A stretch of 64,000 nucleotides of DNA from Pseudomonas sp. DG56-2. Lineage in GTDB: Bacteria; Pseudomonadota; Gammaproteobacteria; Pseudomonadales; Pseudomonadaceae. This document shows, in pieces, positions 52,398 to 62,538 of the stretch. The notes under the pieces were generated by a model. That model did no database searches. It was not told the DNA's origin and saw only the letters and a program-made list of their open reading frames with translations. Position 1 is the first letter of the stretch. Each line of letters starts with the position of its first letter. The position numbers and the translations under genes were made by a program. The stretch is taken from positions 432,501-496,500 of the forward strand of contig NZ_CP032311.1 of the NCBI RefSeq assembly GCF_004803755.1, in the 5' to 3' direction.

Positions 52398-53522
52398 ATG
52401 AGTGAGGTGAATTCGAGCGCTGCAGCCGGCGAAGTGCTGGTCAGCTTCCGTGGTGTGCAGAAGAGCTACGACGGCGAATCGCTGATCGTCAAAGACCTCA
52501 ATCTGGATATTCGCAAAGGCGAGTTCCTCACCTTGCTCGGCCCCTCCGGCTCCGGCAAGACCACCAGCCTGATGATGCTCGCAGGTTTTGAAACGCCCAC
52601 CGCCGGAGAAATCCAACTGGCAGGTCGCTCGATCAACAATGTGCCGCCGCACAAGCGTGACATCGGCATGGTGTTCCAGAACTACGCATTGTTTCCGCAC
52701 ATGACCGTGGCCGAGAACCTGGCCTTCCCGTTGAGTGTGCGCAACTTGAGCAAAACCGACATCAGCGAACGCGTCAAACGCGTGCTGAACATGGTTCAGC
52801 TTGATGCCTTCGCCAAACGCTACCCCGGTCAACTGTCGGGTGGCCAGCAACAGCGTGTGGCCCTGGCCCGGGCACTGGTGTTCGAACCGCAATTGGTGCT
52901 GATGGATGAACCGCTCGGTGCGCTCGACAAGCAACTGCGTGAACACATGCAGATGGAGATCAAGCACCTGCACCAGCGCCTCGGTGTCACTGTGGTCTAT
53001 GTGACCCATGATCAGGGCGAAGCGCTGACTATGTCTGACCGTGTAGCGGTTTTCCATCAAGGTGAGATTCAGCAGATCGCCGACCCGCGCACCCTTTATG
53101 AAGAGCCGAAGAACACCTTCGTCGCCAACTTCATCGGTGAAAACAACCGTATCAATGGCCGCCTGATCAGTCAGGACGGAGAGCGTTGTCTGGTGCAGCT
53201 TCCTCGCGGTGAGAAGGTCGAAGCGCTGGCCGTCAACATCGGTCAGAGCGGTGAGCCCGTCACCCTTTCCATTCGCCCCGAGCGTGTACGCCTGAACGGT
53301 CATAGCGAGAGCTGTGTTAACCGATTCTCTGGTCGGGTCGCCGAATTCATCTACCTGGGCGACCACGTACGGGTCCGTCTGGAAGTGTGCGGCAAGGCCG
53401 ATTTCTTCGTGAAACAGCCTATTGCCGAACTCGACCCGGCCCTGGCCGTGGGCGATGTGGTACCGCTTGGCTGGGAAGTGGAGCACGCCCGCGCGCTTGA
53501 TCCGATTCTGGAAGCCAATTGA
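52398..53522 (+). CDS. ABC transporter ATP-binding protein, spermidine/putrescine type (PotA-like)
   Basis: 374 residues from MSEVNSSAAAGEVLVSFRG, with GAAGG 7 bases ahead; the GTG at 52362 is weaker. Walker A GPSGSGKTTS, signature LSGGQQQRVALAR, Walker B LVLMDEPLGALD and the H-loop YVTHDQGEA are intact, with a C-terminal TOBE domain. It powers the two permeases downstream. Confidence 0.94.
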   Translation: MSEVNSSAAAGEVLVSFRGVQKSYDGESLIVKDLNLDIRKGEFLTLLGPSGSGKTTSLMMLAGFETPTAGEIQLAGRSINNVPPHKRDIGMVFQNYALFPHMTVAENLAFPLSVRNLSKTDISERVKRVLNMVQLDAFAKRYPGQLSGGQQQRVALARALVFEPQLVLMDEPLGALDKQLREHMQMEIKHLHQRLGVTVVYVTHDQGEALTMSDRVAVFHQGEIQQIADPRTLYEEPKNTFVANFIGENNRINGRLISQDGERCLVQLPRGEKVEALAVNIGQSGEPVTLSIRPERVRLNGHSESCVNRFSGRVAEFIYLGDHVRVRLEVCGKADFFVKQPIAELDPALAVGDVVPLGWEVEHARALDPILEAN

Positions 53523-53562
53523 AGGTTTGCTTCACCAACCCTGTACTGTGGAGAGAATAATA

Positions 53563-54597
53563 ATGCTCAAACACTTGAAGTTGACCGCTCTGACGCTGGG
53601 GCTGTTTGCAGCGGGCCAGGCCATGGCAGCGGCTGATCTGACCGTGATCTCTTTCGGCGGCGCCAACAAGGCCGCCCAGACCAAGGCATTTTACGAGCCG
53701 TGGGAAAAGGCGGGCAACGGCAAGATCGTTGCTGGCGAATACAACGGTGAAATGGCCAAGATCAAAGCCATGGTCGATACCAAGAGCGTGTCCTGGAACC
53801 TGGTTGAAGTCGAGTCTCCAGAGTTGGCCCGCGGTTGCGATGAAGGGATGTTCGAAGAGCTCGATCCGGCGCTGTTCGGTGACGAGGCAGATTATGTTCC
53901 TGGTGCGATTCAGCCCTGTGGCGTCGGCTTCTTCGTTTGGTCCACCGTCATGGCCTACAACGCTGACAAACTGAAAACCGCTCCGACCAGTTGGGCCGAT
54001 TTCTGGGACACCAAGCAGTTCCCAGGTAAGCGTGGGCTGCGCAAGGGCGCCAAGTACACGTTGGAGTTTGCCTTGATGGCTGACGGCGTTGCGCCAAAGG
54101 ATGTCTACAAGGTGCTCGGTACCAAAGAAGGCCAGGACCGCGCTTTCAAGAAACTCGATGAACTCAAGCCCAGCATCCAGTGGTGGGAAGCAGGGGCGCA
54201 ACCGCCTCAGTATCTAGCCTCGGGTGATGTGGTCATGAGCTCGGCCTATAACGGCCGGATCGCCGCCGTGCAGAAAGAAAGCAACCTGAAAGTGGTGTGG
54301 AACGGTGGCATCTACGACTTTGATGCCTGGGCCATTCCAAAAGGTGCGAAGAACGCTGAAGACGCGAAGAAATTCATCGCCTTCTCGGTCAACCCTGAGC
54401 AACAGAAGACCTACTCGCAAAACATTGCCTACGGTCCGGCCAACTCCAAAGCGGTGAGCCTGCTCTCCGACGAGGTCAAGAAAGACATGCCGACCACCCC
54501 GGAAAACATCGCCAACCAGGTGCAGATCGATGTCGCCTTCTGGGCTGACAACAGTGAGCAGCTGGAACAACGCTTCAACGCCTGGGCTGCCAAGTAA
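53563..54597 (+). CDS. Periplasmic polyamine-type substrate-binding protein
   Basis: 344 residues from MLKHLKLTALTLGLFAAGQA, signal peptide cut near AMAA; GGAGAG precedes the ATG. PotD/PotF-like (SBP family 8): LTVISFGGANKAAQTKAFYE, SAYNGRIAAVQKES and DAWAIPKGAKNAEDAKKFIA. Ligand is probably a polyamine or similar cation; WNGGIYDFDAW could line the pocket. Confidence 0.92.
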   Translation: MLKHLKLTALTLGLFAAGQAMAAADLTVISFGGANKAAQTKAFYEPWEKAGNGKIVAGEYNGEMAKIKAMVDTKSVSWNLVEVESPELARGCDEGMFEELDPALFGDEADYVPGAIQPCGVGFFVWSTVMAYNADKLKTAPTSWADFWDTKQFPGKRGLRKGAKYTLEFALMADGVAPKDVYKVLGTKEGQDRAFKKLDELKPSIQWWEAGAQPPQYLASGDVVMSSAYNGRIAAVQKESNLKVVWNGGIYDFDAWAIPKGAKNAEDAKKFIAFSVNPEQQKTYSQNIAYGPANSKAVSLLSDEVKKDMPTTPENIANQVQIDVAFWADNSEQLEQRFNAWAAK

Positions 54598-54661
54598 GGT
54601 CGGCTGATGAAGCGTCGGCCTGTTGCCGGCGCTTCCTGTTCTCAAGATTTCGGAGTTCGCT

Positions 54662-55909
54662 ATGGCCATCGCAGTGCCCCTGAATGAAGGCGCCGGTTCC
54701 ACCCTCAAGCAGCGTCTGGCGCGTGCCGAGCGGGTCAACCGCTGGAAGGCGCAAGCCCTGATCGCACCGCTGGCGCTGTTCCTGCTGCTGATTTTTCTGG
54801 TGCCCATCGCCGCGCTGCTCTACAAAAGCGTCGGCAACCCGGAAGTTGTCACTGGCTTGCCGCAGACCGTTGCAGCCGTTGAGCAGTGGGACGGCAAAGG
54901 GCTGCCAGGTGAGTCGGTGTACAAGGCATTGAGTGAAGACCTGGGGCAGGCGCGCAAGAACCAGACCCTTGGCGATACGTCCAAACGTCTTAACATGGAG
55001 CTCGCCGGCTATCGCAGCCTGCTGGCGAAAACCGCCCGCGCCTTGCCGTTCAAGACCGAGCCGGCTTCCTATAAAGAAGCGCTGCAGGAGTTGGATGAGC
55101 GTTGGGGGGATCCGGCCTATTGGCAGGCTATTCGCCGTAACACCAGTAGCGTCACACCGTTCTATCTGCTGGCGGCGGTGGACCACCGCATCGACGACCT
55201 CGGCGAGTTGGCCAAGGCTACGCCGGACCAGTCCATCTACCTGGATATTTTCACCCGGACTCTGTGGATGGGCTTCGTTATCACCGCAATCTGCCTGGTG
55301 TTGGCCTATCCGCTGGCGTACTTGCTCGCCAACCTGCCGACTCGGCAAAGCAACTTGTTGATGATTCTGGTGCTGCTGCCGTTCTGGACATCGATCCTTG
55401 TGCGGGTTGCGGCCTGGATTGTGCTGCTGCAGTCGGGCGGTCTTATCAATAGTGCATTGATGGCTCTGGGTATCATCGACAAACCACTGGAACTGGTGTT
55501 CAACCGCACCGGTGTGTACATCTCCATGGTTCACATTCTGCTGCCTTTCATGATTCTGCCGATCTACAGCGTAATGAAAGGGATCTCACCCACGTACATG
55601 CGTGCAGCAATCTCCCTGGGATGCCACCCCTTCACCAGCTTCTGGCGGGTGTACTTCCCGCAGACCTACGCCGGCGTAGGTGCGGGCTGTCTGCTGGTGT
55701 TCATCCTGGCCATCGGCTACTACATCACCCCGGCGTTGCTCGGCAGTCCGAATGACCAGATGGTCAGCTACTTCGTGGCGTTCTATACCAACACCAGCAT
55801 CAACTGGGGCATGGCTACCGCGCTGGGTGGCCTGTTGCTGCTCGCCACCGTCATTCTGTACCTGATCTATAGCTGGCTGGTCGGCGCCAGCCGTCTGCGT
55901 CTGAGCTGA
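54662..55909 (+). CDS. ABC transporter permease (PotB-like) with enlarged periplasmic loop
   Basis: 415 residues from MAIAVPLNEGAGSTLKQRLA; typical PotB is about 285. After the first membrane helix (about 32-54) there is an insert of about 135 mostly soluble, helical residues (58-192) before helix 2. The rest is the usual core with the EAA-type loop AISLGCHPFTSFWRVYFPQT. GGAG lies 6 bases before the start. Confidence 0.9.
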   Translation: MAIAVPLNEGAGSTLKQRLARAERVNRWKAQALIAPLALFLLLIFLVPIAALLYKSVGNPEVVTGLPQTVAAVEQWDGKGLPGESVYKALSEDLGQARKNQTLGDTSKRLNMELAGYRSLLAKTARALPFKTEPASYKEALQELDERWGDPAYWQAIRRNTSSVTPFYLLAAVDHRIDDLGELAKATPDQSIYLDIFTRTLWMGFVITAICLVLAYPLAYLLANLPTRQSNLLMILVLLPFWTSILVRVAAWIVLLQSGGLINSALMALGIIDKPLELVFNRTGVYISMVHILLPFMILPIYSVMKGISPTYMRAAISLGCHPFTSFWRVYFPQTYAGVGAGCLLVFILAIGYYITPALLGSPNDQMVSYFVAFYTNTSINWGMATALGGLLLLATVILYLIYSWLVGASRLRLS

Positions 55910-55920
55910 GGAGCGTTGTC

Positions 55921-56748
55921 ATGCTGAGTCCTTACATGTCGCCCGTCGAGCGGGTCTGGTTCTACAGCTTGCGCATCCTTTGCGGGCTGATCCTGTTGTT
56001 CCTGGTGTTGCCGGTTCTGGTGATCATTCCGCTGTCTTTCAACTCTGGCAGCTTCCTGGTCTATCCACTGCAGGGCTTTTCCCTGCAGTGGTACCACGAC
56101 TTCTTCGCCTCGGCCGAGTGGATGCGGGCCCTGAAGAACAGCATTATCGTCGCCCCGGCGGCGACCGTGCTGGCGATGATCTTCGGTACCCTGGCTTCGA
56201 TCGGCCTGACCCGGGGCGATTTCCCCGGCAAACCGCTGATCATGGCGCTGGTCATTTCCCCGATGGTGGTGCCTGTGGTGATTATCGGCGTGGCCAGCTA
56301 TCTGTTCTTTGCTCCGCTGGGCCTGGGTAACAGCTTCATTTCGCTGATTCTGGTGCATGCGGTACTGGGTGTACCGTTTGTCATCATCACCGTTTCGGCG
56401 ACGTTGCAGGGCTTCAACTACAACCTTGTGCGTGCGGCAGCCAGCCTCGGCGCTTCCCCCGTTACCACTTTTCGCCGCGTAACTTTGCCGTTGATTGCTC
56501 CTGGGGTGATCTCTGGCGCCTTGTTCGCTTTTGCCACCTCGTTCGATGAAGTGGTTGTGACGCTGTTCCTGGCCGGCCCTGAACAGGCGACCTTGCCTCG
56601 GCAGATGTTCAGCGGCATTCGCGAGAACCTCAGTCCGACCATCGCCGCGGCGGCAACCCTGTTGATCGCATTTTCGGTGCTGCTGCTGCTGACCCTCGAA
56701 TGGCTGCGTGGGCGTAGTGAAAAACTGCGTACTCAGCAGCCCGGTTGA
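55921..56748 (+). CDS. ABC transporter permease (PotC-like)
   Basis: 275 residues, six membrane segments, EAA loop AAASLGASPVTTFRRVTLPL. Second permease of the polyamine-type transporter, 11 bases after the first. No insertion. Confidence 0.93.
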   Translation: MLSPYMSPVERVWFYSLRILCGLILLFLVLPVLVIIPLSFNSGSFLVYPLQGFSLQWYHDFFASAEWMRALKNSIIVAPAATVLAMIFGTLASIGLTRGDFPGKPLIMALVISPMVVPVVIIGVASYLFFAPLGLGNSFISLILVHAVLGVPFVIITVSATLQGFNYNLVRAAASLGASPVTTFRRVTLPLIAPGVISGALFAFATSFDEVVVTLFLAGPEQATLPRQMFSGIRENLSPTIAAAATLLIAFSVLLLLTLEWLRGRSEKLRTQQPG

Positions 56749-56763
56749 CGGTATCGCGTCGCA

Positions 56764-56790
56764 AGCCCGCTCCCGTTGTGGGAGTGGGCT
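56764..56790. repeat. REP-like hairpin after the transporter operon
   Basis: AGCCCGCTCCC-gttgt-GGGAGTGGGCT, an 11-bp stem, typical of Pseudomonas REP hairpins at the ends of operons. No T run. Confidence 0.65.
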
Positions 56791-56881
56791 GCATCTGTCG
56801 TACGGTTTGATACCGGTCAGCCGGTGACCGTTTCCCTGAGGTACAATGCGCGCCACCGTGATTCTGCCCAACAGGTGCGCC

Positions 56882-57556
56882 ATGCAGCCCTACGCTATTG
56901 CCCCCTCCATTCTTTCTGCCGATTTCGCCCGCCTGGGTGAGGAAGTCGACAATGTGCTGGCCGCTGGTGCCGACATTGTTCACTTCGATGTGATGGACAA
57001 CCACTACGTTCCCAACCTGACCATCGGCCCTATGGTCTGCACCGCACTGCGCAAGTACGGGGTTAGCGCGCCGATCGACGTGCACCTGATGGTCAGCCCG
57101 GTCGACCGTATCATCGGCGATTTCATCGACGCAGGTGCCAGTTTCATTACCTTCCATCCGGAAGCTACCCTGCACATCGATCGTTCACTACAGTTGATTC
57201 GTGACGGCGGTTGCAAGGCTGGTCTGGTGTTCAATCCGGCAACCCCGCTCGACTCCCTCAAGTACGTGATGGACAAGGTCGACATGATCCTGTTGATGAG
57301 CGTCAACCCAGGCTTTGGCGGTCAGAAGTTCATTCCCGGCACCCTCGACAAGCTGCGCGAAGCCCGTGCGCTGATCGACGCCAGCGGCCGCGATATCCGC
57401 CTCGAGATCGACGGCGGAGTGAATGTGAACAACATTCGCGAAATCGCTGCTGCTGGTGCCGATACCTTCGTTGCCGGCTCGGCGATCTTCAATACGCCGG
57501 ACTACCAGGAGGTTATCGCCAAAATGCGTGCCGAACTGGCCCTGGCTCGCCCATGA
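56882..57556 (+). CDS. rpe: Ribulose-phosphate 3-epimerase
   Basis: 224 residues from [23 protein letters not shown] barrel; interconverts ribulose 5-phosphate and xylulose 5-phosphate. Metal/catalytic motifs: [40 protein letters not shown] and [11 protein letters not shown]. Overlaps gph by 4 bases. Confidence 0.97.
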   Translation: MQPYAIAPSILSADFARLGEEVDNVLAAGADIVHFDVMDNHYVPNLTIGPMVCTALRKYGVSAPIDVHLMVSPVDRIIGDFIDAGASFITFHPEATLHIDRSLQLIRDGGCKAGLVFNPATPLDSLKYVMDKVDMILLMSVNPGFGGQKFIPGTLDKLREARALIDASGRDIRLEIDGGVNVNNIREIAAAGADTFVAGSAIFNTPDYQEVIAKMRAELALARP

Positions 57557-58371
57557 GTGGCTTCGAGCAGCTTTTCCCCGGGGCGCTGCCCAGGCTGGTC
57601 ATGTTCGATCTGGACGGTACCCTGATCGATTCGGTTCCAGATCTGGCTGCGGCGGTGGATCGAATGCTGCTCGAAATGGGGCGTAAGCCCGCAGGCCTGG
57701 AGGCCGTGCGCCACTGGGTTGGAAACGGTGCCCCAGTGCTTGTGCGTCGGGCCCTGGCGGGTGGCCTGGACGATACCGCCGTCGATGAGGACGAAGCAGA
57801 GAAAGGCCTGGAGCTGTTCATGCAGGCCTATGCTGACAATCACGAACTGACGGTGGTTTATCCCGGGGTGAGGGACACGCTCAAATGGCTGCATAAGCAG
57901 GGCGTGGAAATGGCCCTGATTACCAACAAGCCGGAGCGCTTCGTTGCGCCGTTGCTCGATCAAATGAAGATTGGCCGTTACTTTCGCTGGATCATCGGTG
58001 GCGACACCCTGCCACAGAAAAAGCCTGACCCGGCAGCCTTGCTGTTTGTCATGAAAATGGCCGGCGTGTCCGCCGAGCAAGCTTTGTTTGTCGGTGACTC
58101 GCGCAGCGATGTATTGGCGGCCAAGGCCGCTGGAGTCAAGTGCGTAGGTCTGACCTATGGTTACAACCATGGGCGCCCGATCAGCGATGAAGCTCCTTGC
58201 CTGGTTATTGATGACCTGCGCGCGCTGTTGCCTGGTTGCTTAGATGCGGCCACTGGGATAACGTTGACGGACGTTCATTCCCCCAAAGATAGAGATTCCA
58301 TCGTGGCGGTTACCAGCAAACTCTGGATGAAAGTCATCAAGGCCTTGGCCCGTTGGCGTTGGCGCGCCTGA
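57553..58371 (+). CDS. gph: Phosphoglycolate phosphatase (HAD family) with Trp-rich tail
   Basis: 272 residues from [23 protein letters not shown] motifs: [22 protein letters not shown] (Thr) and [10 protein letters not shown] with [11 protein letters not shown]. The HAD fold ends about residue 232; the extra 40 residues end in [17 protein letters not shown], which overlaps a putative trpE leader. Removes phosphate from 2-phosphoglycolate formed in DNA repair. Confidence 0.94.
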   Translation: MSGFEQLFPGALPRLVMFDLDGTLIDSVPDLAAAVDRMLLEMGRKPAGLEAVRHWVGNGAPVLVRRALAGGLDDTAVDEDEAEKGLELFMQAYADNHELTVVYPGVRDTLKWLHKQGVEMALITNKPERFVAPLLDQMKIGRYFRWIIGGDTLPQKKPDPAALLFVMKMAGVSAEQALFVGDSRSDVLAAKAAGVKCVGLTYGYNHGRPISDEAPCLVIDDLRALLPGCLDAATGITLTDVHSPKDRDSIVAVTSKLWMKVIKALARWRWRA

Positions 58372-58440
58372 CTGTTCCCTGCCGACCCATGTCGGCCTGT
58401 TTGCCTGTCTGACCCATTTGCTGTTTGCCACGAGGCTATC
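58327..58440 (+). promoter_or_regulatory. Putative trpE leader/attenuator region
   Basis: An in-frame ATG at 58327 inside gph gives a 14-codon peptide, [14 protein letters not shown], with two Trp codons close to the stop. It is followed by GCCGAC-ccat-GTCGGC (58381-58396) and a direct repeat CTGTTTGCC. Position between gph and trpE suggests Trp-sensitive attenuation, which I recall being reported for P. putida trpE. The hairpin lacks a strong T run and the ATG lacks a clear ribosome-binding site, so ribosomes finishing gph itself could be the sensor. Confidence 0.6.
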
Positions 58441-59922
58441 ATGACCCGCGAAGAGTTCCTGCGCCTGGCTGCTGCCGGCTACAACCGTATTCCTCTGGCC
58501 TGCGAGACGCTGGCCGATTTCGACACGCCGCTGTCGATCTACCTGAAACTGGCTGATCAACCTAACTCCTACCTGCTCGAGTCTGTGCAGGGCGGTGAGA
58601 AGTGGGGGCGTTACTCGATTATTGGCTTGCCCTGCCGCACAGTCTTGCGCGTGCATGACCATCAAGTACGAATCACCCATGATGGCGTAGAGATCGAGCG
58701 TCACGACGTGGACGATCCGTTGGCCTTTGTCGAGGCCTTCAAGGAACGCTACAACGTACCGACCATTGCCGGTTTGCCGCGCTTCAACGGTGGCCTGGTG
58801 GGTTACTTCGGCTATGACTGTGTACGCTACGTAGAGAAGCGTCTGGGCAAGTGCCCGAATCCTGACCCGCTGGGTGTTCCAGACATTTTGCTGATGGTTT
58901 CCGACGCCGTCGTGGTGTTCGATAACCTGGCGGGCAAGATGCACGCCATTGTGCTGGTCGACCCAGCCCAGGAACAGGCTTACGAAAGCGGCCTGCAGCG
59001 TTTGGAAGGCTTGCTTGAACAACTGCGTCAGCCGATTACTCCGCGTCGCGGCCTGGAGCTGGGTGGTCCGCAAGCGGCTGAGCCGACGTTCCGCTCCAGT
59101 TTTACCCAGAACGACTATGAGCGTGCAGTCGATACCATCAAGGAATACATCCTGGCGGGCGATTGCATGCAGGTCGTGCCCTCTCAACGGATGTCTATCG
59201 ACTTCAAGGCAGCGCCGATTGATCTCTATCGCGCTCTGCGTTGTTTCAACCCGACACCCTATATGTACTTCTTCAACTTTGGCGACTTCCATGTCGTCGG
59301 CAGTTCACCTGAAGTGTTGGTAAGGGTCGAAGACAACCTCGTTACTGTTCGTCCCATCGCAGGCACTCGCCCACGTGGTGCAACTGAAGAGGCAGATCGG
59401 GCGCTTGAAGAAGACTTGTTGTCGGACGACAAGGAAATCGCCGAGCACCTGATGCTGATTGACCTGGGCCGCAATGATGCTGGTCGCGTGTCCACCACCG
59501 GCACCGTGAAGGTCACCGAGAAGATGGTGATCGAGCGTTATTCCAACGTTATGCACATCGTTTCCAACGTTACCGGTGAACTGAAGGAAGGCCTCAGCGC
59601 CATGGATGCGCTGCGCGCAATCTTGCCTGCGGGCACCTTGTCCGGGGCGCCAAAGATTCGCGCGATGGAAATCATCGATGAACTTGAACCGGTCAAACGC
59701 GGTGTGTACGGCGGTGCGGTCGGTTACTTCGCCTGGAATGGCAATATGGACACAGCAATCGCGATTCGCACTGCGGTCATCAAGGATGGCGAGCTGCATG
59801 TACAGGCCGGCGGCGGCATTGTTGCCGACTCGGTACCTGCACTGGAATGGGAAGAGACCATCAACAAGCGCCGGGCGATGTTCCGGGCCGTAGCGCTGGC
59901 GGAACAGACGCCACGCAGCTAA
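58441..59922 (+). CDS. trpE: Anthranilate synthase component I
   Basis: 493 residues. Makes anthranilate from chorismate with TrpG. N-terminal Trp-binding region includes [18 protein letters not shown]; the chorismate-binding domain contains [47 protein letters not shown] and YGGAVGYF. Monocistronic, separate from trpGDC by 76 bases. Confidence 0.97.
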   Translation: MTREEFLRLAAAGYNRIPLACETLADFDTPLSIYLKLADQPNSYLLESVQGGEKWGRYSIIGLPCRTVLRVHDHQVRITHDGVEIERHDVDDPLAFVEAFKERYNVPTIAGLPRFNGGLVGYFGYDCVRYVEKRLGKCPNPDPLGVPDILLMVSDAVVVFDNLAGKMHAIVLVDPAQEQAYESGLQRLEGLLEQLRQPITPRRGLELGGPQAAEPTFRSSFTQNDYERAVDTIKEYILAGDCMQVVPSQRMSIDFKAAPIDLYRALRCFNPTPYMYFFNFGDFHVVGSSPEVLVRVEDNLVTVRPIAGTRPRGATEEADRALEEDLLSDDKEIAEHLMLIDLGRNDAGRVSTTGTVKVTEKMVIERYSNVMHIVSNVTGELKEGLSAMDALRAILPAGTLSGAPKIRAMEIIDELEPVKRGVYGGAVGYFAWNGNMDTAIAIRTAVIKDGELHVQAGGGIVADSVPALEWEETINKRRAMFRAVALAEQTPRS

Positions 59923-59998
59923 TCAAAATCGCGGCGCCCCAAGCGCGCCGCCTAGCGCCTGTACACCCGGCGAAATTGATTCCAGAGGTTGAACCCAG

Positions 59999-60592
59999 AT
60001 GCTACTGATGATCGACAACTATGACTCCTTCACCTACAACGTCGTGCAGTACCTTGGCGAGTTGGGTGCAGAGGTCAAAGTCATTCGCAATGATGAATTG
60101 ACCATTGCTCAAATCGAAGCCCTGAACCCCGAGCGCATAGTGGTTTCCCCGGGCCCGTGCACGCCGACCGAAGCCGGTGTCTCCATCGACGCCATTCTGC
60201 ACTTTGCAGGCAAACTGCCGATTCTTGGCGTATGCCTGGGTCACCAGTCAATCGGCCAGGCCTTTGGCGGCGACGTAGTGCGTGCCCGCCAGGTAATGCA
60301 CGGCAAGACCAGCCCAGTTTTTCACAAGGATCTGGGCGTATTTGCAGGCCTGAATAATCCGTTGACTGTAACTCGCTACCATTCATTGGTGGTCAAGCGC
60401 GAAACCCTGCCCGAGTGCCTTGAGCTTACCGCCTGGACTGCGCTGGAAGATGGCTCGGTCGACGAGATCATGGGCTTGCGACACAAGACACTGAATATAG
60501 AAGGGGTGCAGTTTCACCCTGAGTCGATTCTTACCGAGCAGGGCCACGAGCTGTTCGCCAACTTCCTCAAACAGACCGGCGGCCACCGCTAA
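59999..60592 (+). CDS. trpG: Anthranilate synthase component II (glutamine amidotransferase)
   Basis: 197 residues. Class I amidotransferase: nucleophile Cys in [15 protein letters not shown] and His/Glu in [11 protein letters not shown]. Delivers ammonia to TrpE. The 76-base gap before it holds a GCGGCGC-cccaagc-GCGCCGC stem (59931-59951), but no Trp-rich leader ORF. First gene of trpGDC. Confidence 0.97.
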   Translation: MLLMIDNYDSFTYNVVQYLGELGAEVKVIRNDELTIAQIEALNPERIVVSPGPCTPTEAGVSIDAILHFAGKLPILGVCLGHQSIGQAFGGDVVRARQVMHGKTSPVFHKDLGVFAGLNNPLTVTRYHSLVVKRETLPECLELTAWTALEDGSVDEIMGLRHKTLNIEGVQFHPESILTEQGHELFANFLKQTGGHR

Positions 60593-60601
60593 GGAACGAT
60601 C

Positions 60602-61651
60602 ATGGATATCAAGAGCGCCCTTGGCCGTATTGTCGGTCATCTGGATTTGAGCACCGAAGAGATGCGCGATGTAATGCGCGAAATCATGACCGGCCAGTGC
60701 AGTGAAGCGCAGATCGGTGCGTTCATGATGGGCATGCGCATGAAAAGCGAAAGCATCGACGAAATCGTTGGCGCGGTCTCGGTAATGCGGGAACTGGCTG
60801 ACAAGGTTGAACTCAACACGCTCGACCAGGTGGTTGATGTTGTTGGTACTGGTGGTGACGGTGCGAACATCTTCAACGTATCTACAGCTTCAGCTTTTGT
60901 TGTTGCCGCTTCCGGCTGCACGGTGGCCAAGCATGGTAACCGCGCTGTTTCGGGAAAGAGCGGCAGCGCTGACCTGCTTGAGGCGGCTGGTATTTACTTG
61001 AACCTGACGCCCGTGCAGGTTGCACGTTGTATCGACAGCGTTGGTATCGGGTTCATGTTTGCCCAGACCCACCACAAAGCAATGAAATATGCCGCTGCGC
61101 CGCGTCGAGACCTTGGCCTGCGCACGCTTTTCAACATGCTTGGCCCGCTTACGAATCCGGCCGGTGTGAAGCATCAGGTGGTCGGCGTATTTACCCAGGC
61201 CTTGTGCCGGCCGCTGGCCGAAGTGTTGCAGCGTCTAGGTAGCAAGCATGTCTTGGTGGTGCACTCCAAGGACGGCCTGGACGAATTCAGCCTGGCAGCC
61301 CCGACTTTCGTTGCCGAACTCAGGAATGATCAAATTACCGAGTATTGGGTAGAGCCCGAAGATCTTGGTATGAAAAGCCAAAGTTTGCATGGCCTGGCAG
61401 TGGAAAGCCCGGAGAAATCCCTGGAATTGATTCGCGATGCCTTGGGGCGCCGCAAGACCGAGAACGGGCAGAAGGCTGCGGAAATGATCGTGCTCAATGC
61501 CGGCGCCGCGCTTTATGCCGCAGACCATGCCATGAGTCTCAAGCAAGGTGTCGAGTTGGCCCATGACGCACTGCATACTGGGCTTGCTCGGGAAAAACTC
61601 GAAGAACTGGGCGCTTTCACCGCCGTATTCAAGCTGGAGAATGAAGGATGA
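60602..61651 (+). CDS. trpD: Anthranilate phosphoribosyltransferase
   Basis: 349 residues. Second pathway step: anthranilate plus PRPP. PRPP-binding [39 protein letters not shown] and the [20 protein letters not shown] segment are typical. Ten bases after trpG; overlaps trpC by 4. Confidence 0.97.
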   Translation: MDIKSALGRIVGHLDLSTEEMRDVMREIMTGQCSEAQIGAFMMGMRMKSESIDEIVGAVSVMRELADKVELNTLDQVVDVVGTGGDGANIFNVSTASAFVVAASGCTVAKHGNRAVSGKSGSADLLEAAGIYLNLTPVQVARCIDSVGIGFMFAQTHHKAMKYAAAPRRDLGLRTLFNMLGPLTNPAGVKHQVVGVFTQALCRPLAEVLQRLGSKHVLVVHSKDGLDEFSLAAPTFVAELRNDQITEYWVEPEDLGMKSQSLHGLAVESPEKSLELIRDALGRRKTENGQKAAEMIVLNAGAALYAADHAMSLKQGVELAHDALHTGLAREKLEELGAFTAVFKLENEG

Positions 61652-62484
61652 GTGTACCGACGGTTCTGGAAAACATCCTGGCGCGCAAAGTTCAGGAAGT
61701 CGCTGAGCGAAGTGCGCGAGTCAGCCTGGCCGAGCTCGAGCGTCTTGCCGCCGCTGCGGATGCACCGCGCGGCTTTGCCAATGCGCTGATCGAACAGGCC
61801 AAGCGCAAGCAGCCGGCAGTCATCGCCGAGATCAAGAAGGCCTCTCCGAGCAAGGGTGTCATTCGTGAGAACTTCGTGCCCGCGGACATCGCAGTCAGTT
61901 ATGAGAAGGGCGGTGCGACCTGCCTGTCGGTGCTGACAGACATCGACTACTTCCAGGGTGCCGACGTTTACCTGCAGCAGGCCCGTGCAGCTTGCAAGTT
62001 ACCCGTGATCCGCAAGGACTTCATGGTCGATCCTTACCAGATCGTTGAAGCACGTGCCCTGGGCGCAGATTGTGTATTGTTGATCGTTTCGGCGCTCGAT
62101 GATGTGAAGATGGCCGAGCTGGCCGCGACTGCGAAAAGTGTCGGTCTGGATGTACTGGTCGAAGTCCATGATGGCGATGAGCTGGAGCGGGCATTGAAAA
62201 CCCTCGACACGCCGCTGGTCGGCGTAAACAACCGTAACCTGCATACTTTTGAGGTCAGTCTGGAAACCACGCTTGACCTGCTGCCGCGAATTCCTCGCGA
62301 CCGTCTGGCCATTACCGAGAGCGGTATCCTCAATCGCGCGGATGTCGAGTTAATGGAAATCAACGAGGTGTACTCGTTCCTGGTCGGTGAAGCGTTCATG
62401 CGCGCCGAGCATCCTGGCCTGGAGCTGCAGCGTCTGTTCTTCCCCGAGCGCGCCGTACAGAACCTGGTGCCAGGACTGGACTGA
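61648..62484 (+). CDS. trpC: Indole-3-glycerol-phosphate synthase
   Basis: 278 residues, TIM barrel. Decarboxylates and closes carboxyphenylaminodeoxyribulose phosphate. Catalytic Lys/Glu region in [37 protein letters not shown] and [17 protein letters not shown]. Monofunctional (no TrpF fusion). Last gene of trpGDC. Confidence 0.97.
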   Translation: MSVPTVLENILARKVQEVAERSARVSLAELERLAAAADAPRGFANALIEQAKRKQPAVIAEIKKASPSKGVIRENFVPADIAVSYEKGGATCLSVLTDIDYFQGADVYLQQARAACKLPVIRKDFMVDPYQIVEARALGADCVLLIVSALDDVKMAELAATAKSVGLDVLVEVHDGDELERALKTLDTPLVGVNNRNLHTFEVSLETTLDLLPRIPRDRLAITESGILNRADVELMEINEVYSFLVGEAFMRAEHPGLELQRLFFPERAVQNLVPGLD

Positions 62485-62494
62485 TTCAACTTTG

Positions 62495-62519
62495 AAGCCG
62501 GCAATTGCCGGCTTTTTTG
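62495..62519 (+). terminator. Terminator of trpGDC
   Basis: AAGCCGGC-aatt-GCCGGCTT stem followed by TTTTTT, about 11 bases after the trpC stop. A textbook intrinsic terminator. Confidence 0.92.
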
Positions 62520-62538
62520 TATCTACAAGGTTATTCCA

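Noticed and set aside
52323..53486. Minus-strand open frame of 387 codons
   Set aside because: Antisense to the ABC ATPase gene with intact Walker motifs.
55867..56883. Minus-strand open frame of 338 codons
   Set aside because: Antisense to the PotC-like permease; low-complexity Gln/Arg/His composition typical of shadow frames.
57211..57552. N-terminal extension of gph
   Set aside because: It lies wholly inside rpe in another frame; the ATG at 57553 gives the usual HAD N-terminus.
58240..59292. Minus-strand open frame of 350 codons
   Set aside because: Antisense to trpE.
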